The notes under the pieces were generated by a model. That model did no database searches and was not told the DNA's origin. It worked only from the letters and a program-made list of their open reading frames with translations. This document shows, one piece after another, positions 41,950 through 49,977 of a DNA stretch of 64,000 nucleotides. Origin of the DNA: Streptomyces sp. TLI_171 (GTDB lineage: Bacteria > Actinomycetota > Actinomycetes > Streptomycetales > Streptomycetaceae); contig NZ_RAPS01000001.1 of assembly GCF_003610255.1 (NCBI RefSeq), forward strand, positions 7,219,001 to 7,283,000. The letters are read 5' to 3'. Made by a program: the position numbers and the translations under genes. The first letter of the stretch is position 1. Each line of letters begins with the position of its first letter.

Positions 41950-43019
41950 AGCCGCGCCGACGTCCGAAGCTCCTCCGACCGCTGATCCGACCGGCCGGCA
42001 CTGCTGGCCCTGATGACGAGCCGTGGCGCGATGGTCACGTGCGACACCGGCGTGCCCGGCTCGTCGATCAGCCGCAGCAGCAGGTCGATCCCGGCCCGGC
42101 CGATCGCGGTGAAGTCCTGCCGGACGGTGGTCAGCGGCGGCGTGATGTACGCGCCCTCGGGCAGGTCGTCGAAACCCGCCACCGCGACGTCCTCCGGCAT
42201 CCGCACCCCGGCCTCGTGCAACGCCCGGACCACGCCGAGCGCCATGTGGTCGTTGGCGGCGAACACCGCCGTGGGCCGCGACGCGTCACCGGCGCGGAAC
42301 GCCTCAGCCACCTGCCGGCCCGCCGCGTGACCGGACGCCGGGCTCCAGTCCCCGGTCAGGTGCGGCGGCACCGGGAGGCCCGCCGACTCCAGGGCGGTCC
42401 GCCAGCCCTGCAGGCGGCCCTCCGCCTCGATCCACTCGCCGGGCCCCGCGACGTGCCAGACGGTGGTGCGGCCGAGCGACAGCAGGTGCTCGGTGATCGC
42501 CCGCGCCCCCGCGAACTGGTCCACGGCCACCCCGGGGACGTCGAGGTCGTGCCCGCCCTCCACCGTCACGATCGGGAACGGCTGGGGGAGCCGGGCCAGC
42601 GCCGCCACCGTGTGCCGGTGCGGCGTCATCACCACCACGCCGTCCACCCCCCAGGTGCCCAGCCGCTCCAACGCCTTGCCGAGGGCGTGCTCGGTGAGCT
42701 CCTCCAGGCCGACCGAGGCCACCAGGTAGTCCTCCTGCCGGGCGGCCCGCTCCAGGCCCGCCAGGATGCTGGCCGGGCCGAACAGCGTGGTGTTGGCCGC
42801 GACCACGCCGAGCGTCCGGCTGCGCCTGGTCACCAGCGTCCGGGCCGCCGAGTTCGGCCGGTAGCCCAGCTCGGCGATCGCCTGCAGCACCCGCTTCCTG
42901 GTCGCCTCGCGGACGTTGGGGTGGTCGCTGAGCACGCGGGAGACGGTCTGGTGCGACACGCCGGCGACCTGCGCGACGTCGGCCATCGTCGGCGGACGCC
43001 GATCGCCAGCCTCATCCAT
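41934..43019 (-). CDS. LacI-family transcriptional regulator of the ChvE-type sugar operon
   Basis: The 361-residue protein has a LacI helix-turn-helix (TMADVAQVAGVSHQTVSRVLSDHP), the hinge LGYRPNSAARTLVTRRS, and an effector domain ending GFDDLPEGAYITPPLTTVRQD. The C-terminal tail runs into the convergent GvpU-like gene. It follows the three-gene sugar ABC operon on the same strand after 138 bases and is the likely repressor acting at the two TGTTAGCGCTAACA sites upstream of that operon. Starts at ATG 43019. Confidence 0.9.
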   Translation of the reverse strand: MDEAGDRRPPTMADVAQVAGVSHQTVSRVLSDHPNVREATRKRVLQAIAELGYRPNSAARTLVTRRSRTLGVVAANTTLFGPASILAGLERAARQEDYLVASVGLEELTEHALGKALERLGTWGVDGVVVMTPHRHTVAALARLPQPFPIVTVEGGHDLDVPGVAVDQFAGARAITEHLLSLGRTTVWHVAGPGEWIEAEGRLQGWRTALESAGLPVPPHLTGDWSPASGHAAGRQVAEAFRAGDASRPTAVFAANDHMALGVVRALHEAGVRMPEDVAVAGFDDLPEGAYITPPLTTVRQDFTAIGRAGIDLLLRLIDEPGTPVSHVTIAPRLVIRASSAGRSDQRSEELRTSARLQMSE

Positions 43020-43157
43020 GCTGCTCCTCGATCCTTCGGTGCCGACCGGACGGCGTCCGATCCGCCAACAGTACTGGCCACGACGGCTCCGCCCGGCCCG
43101 GTGCGCCCCGGCGGGCGCGGGCCGGACCGGGACGGTTCCCGCGCGGCCGACGGGAGG

Positions 43158-44393
43158 TCAGGAGCCGACCTTGCGCTTGTTGTAGACGTCGAAGCCGACC
43201 GCGGCCAGCAGCACCAGGCCCTTGATCACCTGCTGGTAGTCGGTGCCGATGCCGACCAGCGACATGCCGTTGTTCAGCACGCCGAGCACCAGGCCGCCGA
43301 TGATCGCGCCGAGCACGGTGCCGACGCCGCCGCTGGCGGACGCGCCGCCGATGAACGCCGCGGCGATCGCCTCCAGTTCGAAGTTGATGCCGGCCTGCGG
43401 GGTGCCCGCGTTCAGCCGGGCGGCGAACACCAGGCCGGCCAGCGCCGCCAGCACGCCCATGGTGACGAACGCCAGGAACACCACCCGCTTGCTCTTCACG
43501 CCGGACAGCTTGGCCGCCGCCTCGTTGCCGCCGATCGCGTACGTGTGACGGCCGATCACGGAGTTGCGCATCAGGTAGCCGAAGCCGAACAGCAGCACCG
43601 CGAGGATCAGCAGCACGATCGGGAAACCGTGGTAGCTGGCCAGCAGCATCGTGAACACCACCACGGCGGCGGTCACCGCGGCGAGCTTCGCCAGGAACAG
43701 GCCCATCGGCAGCAGTTCCAGACCGTATTCGGCGGCCTGCCGCCGCCCGCGCACCTCCTGCAGCAGGGCGACCGCGAGCACCGCCGCGCCCAGCAGCAGC
43801 GTCAGGTTGTGGTAGTTGGTGTGCGGGCCGACCTCCGGCAGGAACCCGCTGCCGACCTTCTGGAAGCCCTTGGGGAACGGCGCGATCGACTGGCCCTGCA
43901 GCATGATCTGGGTCGCGCCGCGGAACAGCAGCATCCCGGCGAGGGTGACGATGAAGGACGGTATGCCGACGTAGGAGATCCAGAAGCCCTGCCAGGCCCC
44001 GGCCACCGCGCCGATCAGCAGGCAGGCGACCAGCGCGACCGGCCACGGCAGGCCGTGCTTGACCATCATCACCGCCGCGGCCGCGCCGACGAAGGCGGCC
44101 AGCGAGCCCACCGACAGGTCGATGTGCCCCGCGATGATGACGATCATCATGCCGATCGCCAGGATCAGGATGTAACTGTTCTGCTGGATCAGGTTGGTGA
44201 CGTTCAGCGGCTGCAGCAGGATGCCGTCCGTCCAGACCTGGAACAGCAGCACGATCAGCGCCAGCGCGACCAGCATGCCGTACTGGCGGATGTTGCCGCG
44301 CAGCGCCCGGGCGATGACGGCCTGGAGGGCCGGGCGGTCGGCCGCGGCGGGCGCGGCCGTCCTGGTCTCTGGGGTGGTCCCGGTCTGGGCCAT
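43158..44393 (-). CDS. Multiple sugar ABC transporter permease (GguB/XylH-like)
   Basis: The 411-residue permease has about eleven membrane helices and CUT2 motifs (LILAIGMMIVIIAGHIDLSVGS, ELEAIAAAFIGGASASGGVGT). The large size, with an insertion in the middle (GQSIAPFPKGFQKVGSGFLP), is typical of XylH/GguB. It forms the channel for sugars such as xylose, glucose or arabinose bound by the ChvE-like protein. It follows the ATPase gene by three bases. Confidence 0.92.
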   Translation of the reverse strand: MAQTGTTPETRTAAPAAADRPALQAVIARALRGNIRQYGMLVALALIVLLFQVWTDGILLQPLNVTNLIQQNSYILILAIGMMIVIIAGHIDLSVGSLAAFVGAAAAVMMVKHGLPWPVALVACLLIGAVAGAWQGFWISYVGIPSFIVTLAGMLLFRGATQIMLQGQSIAPFPKGFQKVGSGFLPEVGPHTNYHNLTLLLGAAVLAVALLQEVRGRRQAAEYGLELLPMGLFLAKLAAVTAAVVVFTMLLASYHGFPIVLLILAVLLFGFGYLMRNSVIGRHTYAIGGNEAAAKLSGVKSKRVVFLAFVTMGVLAALAGLVFAARLNAGTPQAGINFELEAIAAAFIGGASASGGVGTVLGAIIGGLVLGVLNNGMSLVGIGTDYQQVIKGLVLLAAVGFDVYNKRKVGS

Positions 44394-44396
44394 GCG

Positions 44397-45953
44397 TTAC
44401 ACCTGCTCGTTCTGGATGACGGCGCTCACGGTCATGAGGCGCATGAGGGATTCCTGGGTCGCGTCCGCCCGCTGCACCTCACCGGTGAGCCGGCCCTCGG
44501 CCATGGTGAAGATGCGGTCGCACAGGCCCAGCAGTTCGGGGAGTTCGGAGGAGATGACCAGCACCGCCTTGCCCTGGGCGGCGAGTTCGGCGATCACGGT
44601 GTAGATCTCCGCCTTGGCGCCCACGTCGATGCCGCGGGTGGGCTCGTCGAGGATCAGCACCTCGGGCTCGGCGAAGATCCACTTGCTGAGGACGACCTTC
44701 TGCTGATTGCCGCCGCTGAGCTTCCCGGTCTCCATGAACACCGAAGGGGCCTTGATGTTCATGGACTTGCGGAACCGCTCGGCGACCCGGGTCTCCTCGT
44801 GCTCGTTCACCCAGCCGCGCCGGGCCACCTTGCCGAGCGCGCTCAGCGAGATGTTGCGGCTGATGTCGTCCGAGAGGTTGAGGCCGAGCTGCTTGCGGTC
44901 CTCGGTCACGTACGCGATGCCGTGCCCGATCGCCTCGGCGACCGTCCGGGTGCGCACCTCCCGGCCGTTCACCAGCACCCGGCCGCCGGTCCAACGCCCG
45001 TACGAGCGGCCGAAGACGCTCATCGCCAGCTCGGTGCGGCCGGCGCCCATCAGGCCGGCGATGCCGACGATCTCGCCGTGCCGGACGTCGATCGACACCC
45101 CGTCGACCACGTTGCGGTGGTGGTCGATCGGGTGCTGCACCGTCCAGTCCTCGACGGCCAGCGCGACCTCGCCGATCTGCGGGGTGCGCTCCGGGTAGCG
45201 GTGCTCCAGGTCGCGGCCGACCATGCCGCGGATGATCCGGTCCTCCGAGACGCCCTCGGCGCCCACCGCGATCGTCTCGATGGTCTGCCCGTCCCGCAGT
45301 ACCGTGATCGAGTCCGCGACCCCGGCGATCTCGTTCAGCTTGTGCGAGATCAGGATGCAGGCGATGCCCTGCGCCTTGAGCTCCAGGATCAGGTCCAGCA
45401 GCTTGCGGCTGTCCTCGTCGTTCAGCGCCGCGGTCGGCTCGTCCAGGATGAGCAGCCGGACCTCCTTGGCGAGCGCCTTGGCGATCTCCACCAGTTGCTG
45501 CTTGCCCACGCCCAGGTCGGCGATCCGGGTCTGCGGGTGCTCCTGCAGACCGACCCGGCGCAGCAGTTCCTGGGCGTGGGTGAGCGTCCGGTGCCAGCTG
45601 ATCACGCCCCGGCGGGCGTGCTCGTTGCCGAGGAAGATGTTCTCCGCGATCGACAAGTACGGCACCAGGGCGAGCTCCTGATGGATGATCACGATCCCGC
45701 GCTGCTCGCTGGCGCGGATGTCCTTGAACCGGCAGGGCTCGCCCTGGAACAGGATCTCGCCCTCGTAGGAGCCGTGCGGGTACACCCCGCTGAGCACCTT
45801 CATCAGGGTGGACTTGCCCGCGCCGTTCTCGCCGCAGATCGCGTGCACCTCCCCGGGGGCGACTGTGAGGTTGACGTTGGACAGCGCCTTCACACCGGGG
45901 AAGGTCTTGGTGATCGCGCGCATCTCGAGGACGGGTCCGGCCATGTGGTGCAT
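44397..45953 (-). CDS. Multiple sugar ABC transporter ATP-binding protein (GguA/XylG-like)
   Basis: The 518-residue protein has two ABC domains. The first has GENGAGKST, IADLGVGKQQLVEIAKALAKEVRLLILDEPTAALND; the second has GLMGAGRTELA, LSGGNQQKVVLSKWIF and LILDEPTRGIDVGAK. It powers the ChvE-GguB transporter. It is the middle gene of the operon, 36 bases after the binding protein gene. Confidence 0.95.
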   Translation of the reverse strand: MHHMAGPVLEMRAITKTFPGVKALSNVNLTVAPGEVHAICGENGAGKSTLMKVLSGVYPHGSYEGEILFQGEPCRFKDIRASEQRGIVIIHQELALVPYLSIAENIFLGNEHARRGVISWHRTLTHAQELLRRVGLQEHPQTRIADLGVGKQQLVEIAKALAKEVRLLILDEPTAALNDEDSRKLLDLILELKAQGIACILISHKLNEIAGVADSITVLRDGQTIETIAVGAEGVSEDRIIRGMVGRDLEHRYPERTPQIGEVALAVEDWTVQHPIDHHRNVVDGVSIDVRHGEIVGIAGLMGAGRTELAMSVFGRSYGRWTGGRVLVNGREVRTRTVAEAIGHGIAYVTEDRKQLGLNLSDDISRNISLSALGKVARRGWVNEHEETRVAERFRKSMNIKAPSVFMETGKLSGGNQQKVVLSKWIFAEPEVLILDEPTRGIDVGAKAEIYTVIAELAAQGKAVLVISSELPELLGLCDRIFTMAEGRLTGEVQRADATQESLMRLMTVSAVIQNEQV

Positions 45954-45989
45954 CCGTTTCGACTGGGGGCGGTACGGGGGCGGTTTCGG

Positions 45990-47090
45990 TTACTTGACCT
46001 GGTCCGCGGTGTACTGGCCGCTGTCGATCAGCGCCTTCTGGTAGTTGTCCTTGTCCACGCTCACCGGCTGCAGCAGGTAGGCCGGGACGACCTTCACGCC
46101 GTTGTTGTACTGGGTGGTGTCGTTGGTCTCCGGCTTGCCGCCGGTCAGCAGCGCGTCGCCCATCTGCACGGCCACCTTGGCGAGTTGGCGGGTGTCCTTG
46201 TAGACGGTCTGGGTCTGCTCGCCGGCGATGATGGACTTCACCGAGGCCAGCTCGGCGTCCTGCCCGGTGACGATCGGTAGCGCCTTGCCGCTGCCGCCGT
46301 AGCCGACGCCCTTCAGCGAGGACAGGATGCCGATCGAGATGCCGTCGTACGGCGACAGCACCGCGTCCACCCGGGCCGAGGTGTAGGACTTGCTCAGCAG
46401 GTTGTCCATCCGGGACTGCGCGAGGCCGCCGTCCCAGCGCAGCGTGGCGACCTGGTTGAAGGCGGTCTGGCCGCTCTGCACGACGAGCTTCTTGTCGTCG
46501 ATGTACGGCTTGAGCACGCTCATCGCGCCGTTGAAGAAGAAGTTGGCGTTGTTGTCGTCCGGGGAGCCGGCGAACAGCTCCACGTTGAACGGGCCCTTGC
46601 CGTCCTTCAGGCCCAGCTTGTCGGCGATGTAGGTGCCCTGGAGCACGCCGACCTTGAAGTTGTCGAAGGTCGCGTAGTAGTCCACGTTCTGGGTGCCGCG
46701 GATCAGCCGGTCGTAGGAGATCACCGGGATGTGCGCGTCGGCCGCCTTCTGCAGCACGTCGGTCAGCGAGGAGCCGTCGATCGCCGCGACCACCAGCAGC
46801 TTGGCGCCCTTGGTGATCATGTTCTCGATCTGCGACACCTGGTTCTCCACCACGTTGTCGCCGTACTGCAGGTCGGTCTTGTAGCCCTTGGCCTGGAACT
46901 CCTTGACCATGTTGTCGCCGTCGTTGATCCAGCGCTCCGAGGACTTGGTGGGCATCGCGATGCCGACCAGGCCGCCCTTGGCGTCGCCGCCCTTCGCTGC
47001 GCCGTCGCCGACGCCGTTGGCGCTCTGCCCGCACGCGGCGAGCGAGAGCAGCAGCCCTGCCGCGACAAGGGTCGTCGAAAGCTTCCGCAC
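45990..47090 (-). CDS. ChvE-like multiple sugar-binding lipoprotein
   Basis: The 366-residue product has a lipoprotein signal ending in LAAC and matches ChvE/GguX binding proteins: VGIAMPTKSSERWINDGDN, NQVSQIENMITKGAKLLVVAAIDGSSL, ISYDRLIRGTQNVDYYATFDNFKVG, and a C-terminal VTGQDAELASVKSIIAGEQTQTVYKD. ChvE binds several aldoses, including arabinose, galactose, glucose and xylose. GTG 47090 lies five bases after TGGAGGAATT and fits the signal peptide. It heads the operon, with two LacI operators upstream. Confidence 0.93.
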   Translation of the reverse strand: MRKLSTTLVAAGLLLSLAACGQSANGVGDGAAKGGDAKGGLVGIAMPTKSSERWINDGDNMVKEFQAKGYKTDLQYGDNVVENQVSQIENMITKGAKLLVVAAIDGSSLTDVLQKAADAHIPVISYDRLIRGTQNVDYYATFDNFKVGVLQGTYIADKLGLKDGKGPFNVELFAGSPDDNNANFFFNGAMSVLKPYIDDKKLVVQSGQTAFNQVATLRWDGGLAQSRMDNLLSKSYTSARVDAVLSPYDGISIGILSSLKGVGYGGSGKALPIVTGQDAELASVKSIIAGEQTQTVYKDTRQLAKVAVQMGDALLTGGKPETNDTTQYNNGVKVVPAYLLQPVSVDKDNYQKALIDSGQYTADQVK

Positions 47091-47150
47091 AATTCCTCCA
47101 TGGGTACAACAGATCGGCTCGACCTCGGGCGCAGCCGAGGTGACCCTGAG

Positions 47151-47164
47151 TGTTAGCGCTAACA
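47151..47164. promoter_or_regulatory. LacI-type operator TGTTAGCGCTAACA, proximal copy
   Basis: A perfect 14-base palindrome with the central CG of LacI-family sites, 61 bases upstream of the ChvE-like gene start. An identical copy lies exactly 90 bases further upstream. The adjacent LacI gene at 41934-43019 is the probable binder. Confidence 0.85.
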
Positions 47165-47240
47165 GAATGGGCGTCAAGAGGCCCGGCAGAACTGATATCC
47201 GAACCGGGAAGAGGGTGGGGAGAGGGCTTGACGCGCGGGT

Positions 47241-47254
47241 TGTTAGCGCTAACA
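47241..47254. promoter_or_regulatory. LacI-type operator TGTTAGCGCTAACA, distal copy
   Basis: Identical to the palindrome at 47151-47164, extended by one pair (TTGTTAGCGCTAACAA). Spacing of 90 bases could allow DNA looping or could give separate control of the divergent 2-MIB side. Confidence 0.85.
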
Positions 47255-47358
47255 ATCAGGGATGGCGTGGCTGGAAACCGACCCGCGGAGCGGCCCCGGC
47301 CGGCTCGAATCTCGTCGGCCGTCCCCGTAAACCTCGCGTCGAGCAAGATCACCGCATC

Positions 47359-47372
47359 GAGGTAAATACCTC
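47359..47372. promoter_or_regulatory. Inverted repeat GAGGTA-AA-TACCTC upstream of the 2-MIB operon
   Basis: A perfect six-base inverted repeat, 116 bases before the 2-methylisoborneol synthase start. No regulator for it is evident in the window. Confidence 0.5.
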
Positions 47373-47442
47373 CGGCTCGACGGGCGAAGCGCGCGCACCG
47401 CGCACTACGGTTCCCCAGGACCGGCCGAGCAGGCCGTGGTTC

Positions 47443-47457
47443 CTGACGATCCGTCAG
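47443..47457. repeat. Palindrome CTGACGATCCGTCAG before the 2-MIB operon
   Basis: A perfect CTGACG-N3-CGTCAG palindrome 31 bases before the terpene synthase start, not at a stop codon. It may affect expression of the leader mRNA. Confidence 0.7.
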
Positions 47458-47487
47458 CTCCCCCTCTCGCCAAGGAGCGCCCGCCCC

Positions 47488-48744
47488 ATGACCGTTGAGA
47501 CCGGTCCGGACACCGAGCCGGCGCCGTCCGCCGCTCCGCTGCTGCCCGGACCGCCCGCCGTGCCGTTCCCGTCCCCGGGGGCCGCGCCCGTCTCCGCACT
47601 GCACGTCTCCGCGCCGCCGGCGGTCCCGGCGGCGGCCGTCGCCGCGTCGGTCGGACCGGAGCTGGAGCGGATCCTGCGTGGTCCGAGCGGACTCGGGACG
47701 GCGGGCCTGGCGCTGGGCCGGTGGGTGGAGCCGGTGGCGCTGCCGCAGCCGTCCGCGCCGGTGGAGGGCGTCCCGGTGCCGGGCCTGTACTTCCACCCGA
47801 TCCCGGAGCCGGACCCGGTCCGGGTGGCGGAGGTCAGCCGCCGGATCAAGGACTGGGCGGTCGACGAGGTGGACCTGTTCCCCGACGAGTGGGAGGGCCA
47901 GTTCGACGGGTTCTCGGTCGGGCGGTACATGGTGGCCTGCCACCCGGACGCGCCGACGGTGGACCACCTGATGCTCGCCACCCGCCTGATGGTCGCCGAG
48001 AACGCCGTCGACGACTGCTACTGCGAGGACCACGGCGGCTCGCCGGTCGGCCTCGGCAGCCGACTGCTGCTCGCGCACACCGCCCTCGACCCGCTGCACA
48101 CCACGCCGGAGTACGCCCCGGGCTGGGCCGAGTCGCTCGGCTCCGACGCCCCGCGGCGCGCCTACCGGTCCGCGATGGCGTACTTCACCGAGCTCGCCAC
48201 CCCGTCCCAGGCCGACCGGTTCCGGCACGACATGGCGCGGCTGCACCTGGGGTACCTGGCCGAGGCCGCGTGGGCCGAGACCGACCACGTGCCGGAGGTG
48301 TGGGAGTACCTGGCGATGCGCCAGTTCAACAACTTCCGCCCCTGCCCGACCATCACCGACAGCGTCGGCGGCTACGAGCTCCCGGCGGAGCTGCACGCGC
48401 TGCCCGCCACCCAGCGGGTGATCGCGCTGGCCGGGAACGCGACCACCCTGGTCAACGACCTGTACTCGTACACCAAGGAACTGGCCGGCCCGGGCCGGCA
48501 CCTGAACCTGCCCGTGGTGATCGCCGACCGCGAGGGCCTCTCCGACAAGGAGGGCTACCTGAAGGCGGTCGAGGTCCACAACGAGCTGATGCACGCCTTC
48601 GAGGCGGAGGCCGCGGCGCTCGCCATCGCCAGCCCCGTCCCCAGCCTGCTGCGCTTCCTGCGCGGCGTGGCCGCCTGGGTGGACGGCAACCACTACTGGC
48701 ACCAGACCAACACCTACCGCTACAGCCTGCCCGATTTCTGGTAA
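47488..48744 (+). CDS. 2-Methylisoborneol synthase (terpene cyclase)
   Basis: The 418-residue protein cyclises 2-methyl-geranyl diphosphate to the earthy odorant 2-methylisoborneol. The variable Pro/Ala-rich N-terminus (about 110 residues) precedes the class I terpene synthase domain. Metal motifs are DDCYCED (Asp175-Asp176) and the NSE triad NDLYSYTKE (Asn323, Ser327, Glu331). The final YWHQTNTYRYSLP segment is characteristic of this enzyme. AAGGAG precedes ATG 47488. It is followed by the geranyl diphosphate methyltransferase 29 bases later. The cyclic-nucleotide-binding gene that usually accompanies this pair is not next to it. Confidence 0.95.
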   Translation: MTVETGPDTEPAPSAAPLLPGPPAVPFPSPGAAPVSALHVSAPPAVPAAAVAASVGPELERILRGPSGLGTAGLALGRWVEPVALPQPSAPVEGVPVPGLYFHPIPEPDPVRVAEVSRRIKDWAVDEVDLFPDEWEGQFDGFSVGRYMVACHPDAPTVDHLMLATRLMVAENAVDDCYCEDHGGSPVGLGSRLLLAHTALDPLHTTPEYAPGWAESLGSDAPRRAYRSAMAYFTELATPSQADRFRHDMARLHLGYLAEAAWAETDHVPEVWEYLAMRQFNNFRPCPTITDSVGGYELPAELHALPATQRVIALAGNATTLVNDLYSYTKELAGPGRHLNLPVVIADREGLSDKEGYLKAVEVHNELMHAFEAEAAALAIASPVPSLLRFLRGVAAWVDGNHYWHQTNTYRYSLPDFW

Positions 48745-48773
48745 TTCCGGTAAGAAGAAATGGATTTCCATCT

Positions 48774-49670
48774 GTGACCAGCACCGAGTTCACCTCCGCC
48801 GTGAGCACCGCCCCGAACACCTCCGCGTTCGTTCCGGCGCCCGCGACCCCGTACCAGGGCGACATCGCCCGGTACTGGAACAACGAGGCCAGGCCGGTGA
48901 ACCTGCGCCTCGGTGACGTCGACGGGCTGTACCACCACCACTACGGCATCGGGGCCGTCGACCACGCCGCGCTCGGGAACCCCGAGGACAGCGAGTACGA
49001 GAAGAAGCTGATCGCCGAGCTGCACCGGCTGGAGTCGGCGCAGGCCGAGGTGCTGCTGGACCACCTCGGCCCGATCAAGCGCGAGGACACCCTGATGGAC
49101 GCCGGCTGCGGCCGCGGCGGCTCGATGGTGATGGCCCACCAGCGCTTCGGCTGCAAGGTCGAGGGCGTCACGCTGTCCGCGACCCAGGCCGAGTTCGGCA
49201 ACCGCCGGGTCCAGGAGCTCGGCATCGCCGACCAGGTGCACTCCCGGGTCTGCAACATGCTCGCCACCCCGTTCGGCACCGGGCAGATGGCCGGCTCGTG
49301 GAACAACGAGTCGAGCATGTACGTCGACCTGCACGACCTGTTCGCCGAGCACGCCCGGGTGCTCAGGGTCGGCGGCCGGTACGTCACCGTCACCGGCTGC
49401 TGGAACCCGCGCTACGGGCAGCCGTCGAAGTGGGTCTCGCAGATCAACGCGCACTTCGAGTGCAACATCCACTCCCGCCGCGAGTACCTGCGCGCGATGG
49501 CCGACAACCGCCTGGTGCCGCAGACCGTGATCGACCTGACCCCCGACACGCTGCCCTACTGGGAGCTGCGCGCCACCTCCTCGCTGGTCACCGGCATCGA
49601 GGAGGCCTTCATCGAGTCGTACAAGGACGGCTCCTTCCAGTACGTGCTGATCGCCGCCGACCGGGTCTGA
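48774..49670 (+). CDS. Geranyl diphosphate 2-C-methyltransferase
   Basis: The 298-residue SAM-dependent methyltransferase makes 2-methyl-geranyl diphosphate, the substrate of the upstream cyclase. The SAM motif LMDAGCGRGGSMVM, the KVEGVTLSATQAEFGN segment, and GSWNNESSMYVDLHDLFAEH match the family. GTG 48774 is the only start that fits, since the nearby ATG runs into a stop. The ribosome site is weak. It is in an operon with the cyclase; together they produce 2-MIB. Confidence 0.95.
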   Translation: MTSTEFTSAVSTAPNTSAFVPAPATPYQGDIARYWNNEARPVNLRLGDVDGLYHHHYGIGAVDHAALGNPEDSEYEKKLIAELHRLESAQAEVLLDHLGPIKREDTLMDAGCGRGGSMVMAHQRFGCKVEGVTLSATQAEFGNRRVQELGIADQVHSRVCNMLATPFGTGQMAGSWNNESSMYVDLHDLFAEHARVLRVGGRYVTVTGCWNPRYGQPSKWVSQINAHFECNIHSRREYLRAMADNRLVPQTVIDLTPDTLPYWELRATSSLVTGIEEAFIESYKDGSFQYVLIAADRV

Positions 49671-49764
49671 TTCCGGGTCGACAGCAGGAGGGCCGGATCC
49701 GTCCAGGACGGGGCCGCCCCGTACGGCGCCCCTCCGGTCCTGACGGGCCGTCGGGCGCGAGCGC

Positions 49765-49950
49765 TCACCGGGGGGCCGGGGACGGCACCCCGGTGAGCGT
49801 CGCCGGATCCAGGGCCGCCCGCACCGCCAGGTCCTCGACGCCCCGCAGCAGCGGCTCGAACCCGGCCGGCGGCAGCAGCGCCTCCTGCATCCTGGCGGCC
49901 GCGCCGCCGGTCGAGATCAGCCTGTCTTTCCAACGGCGGCCCCGGCGGCG
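49765..49950 (-). pseudogene. Possible gene remnant
   Basis: The minus strand reads about 55 codons of protein-like sequence (WKDRLISTGGAAARMQEALL, then FEPLLRGVEDLAVRAALDP) ending in TGA at 49765, with no plausible start. It looks like the C-terminal end of a lost gene. I do not recognise the family, and compositional chance cannot be ruled out. Confidence 0.25.
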
Positions 49951-49977
49951 GCCGTTCGAGCGGCTCCGGGCCGCCTG

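Larger units (their letters stand above)
47091..47487. other. Divergent regulatory region between ChvE operon and 2-MIB operon
   Basis: About 400 non-coding bases. It holds two TGTTAGCGCTAACA palindromes near the ChvE side, a GAGGTA-N2-TACCTC inverted repeat near the 2-MIB side and a CTGACG-type palindrome at 47443-47457. GC is lower than average between 47100 and 47380. Confidence 0.7.

Noticed and set aside
41715..46280. A very long open frame on the plus strand across the LacI and ABC transporter genes
   Set aside because: It is antisense to four well-supported genes; its translation is rich in Arg, His, Gln and Asp as expected from GC-rich shadow frames and has no domain.
44479..48771. 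A long minus-strand open frame over the ChvE operon and the 2-MIB synthase
   Set aside because: It overlaps the ATPase, binding protein and cyclase in wrong frames and shows only low-complexity composition.
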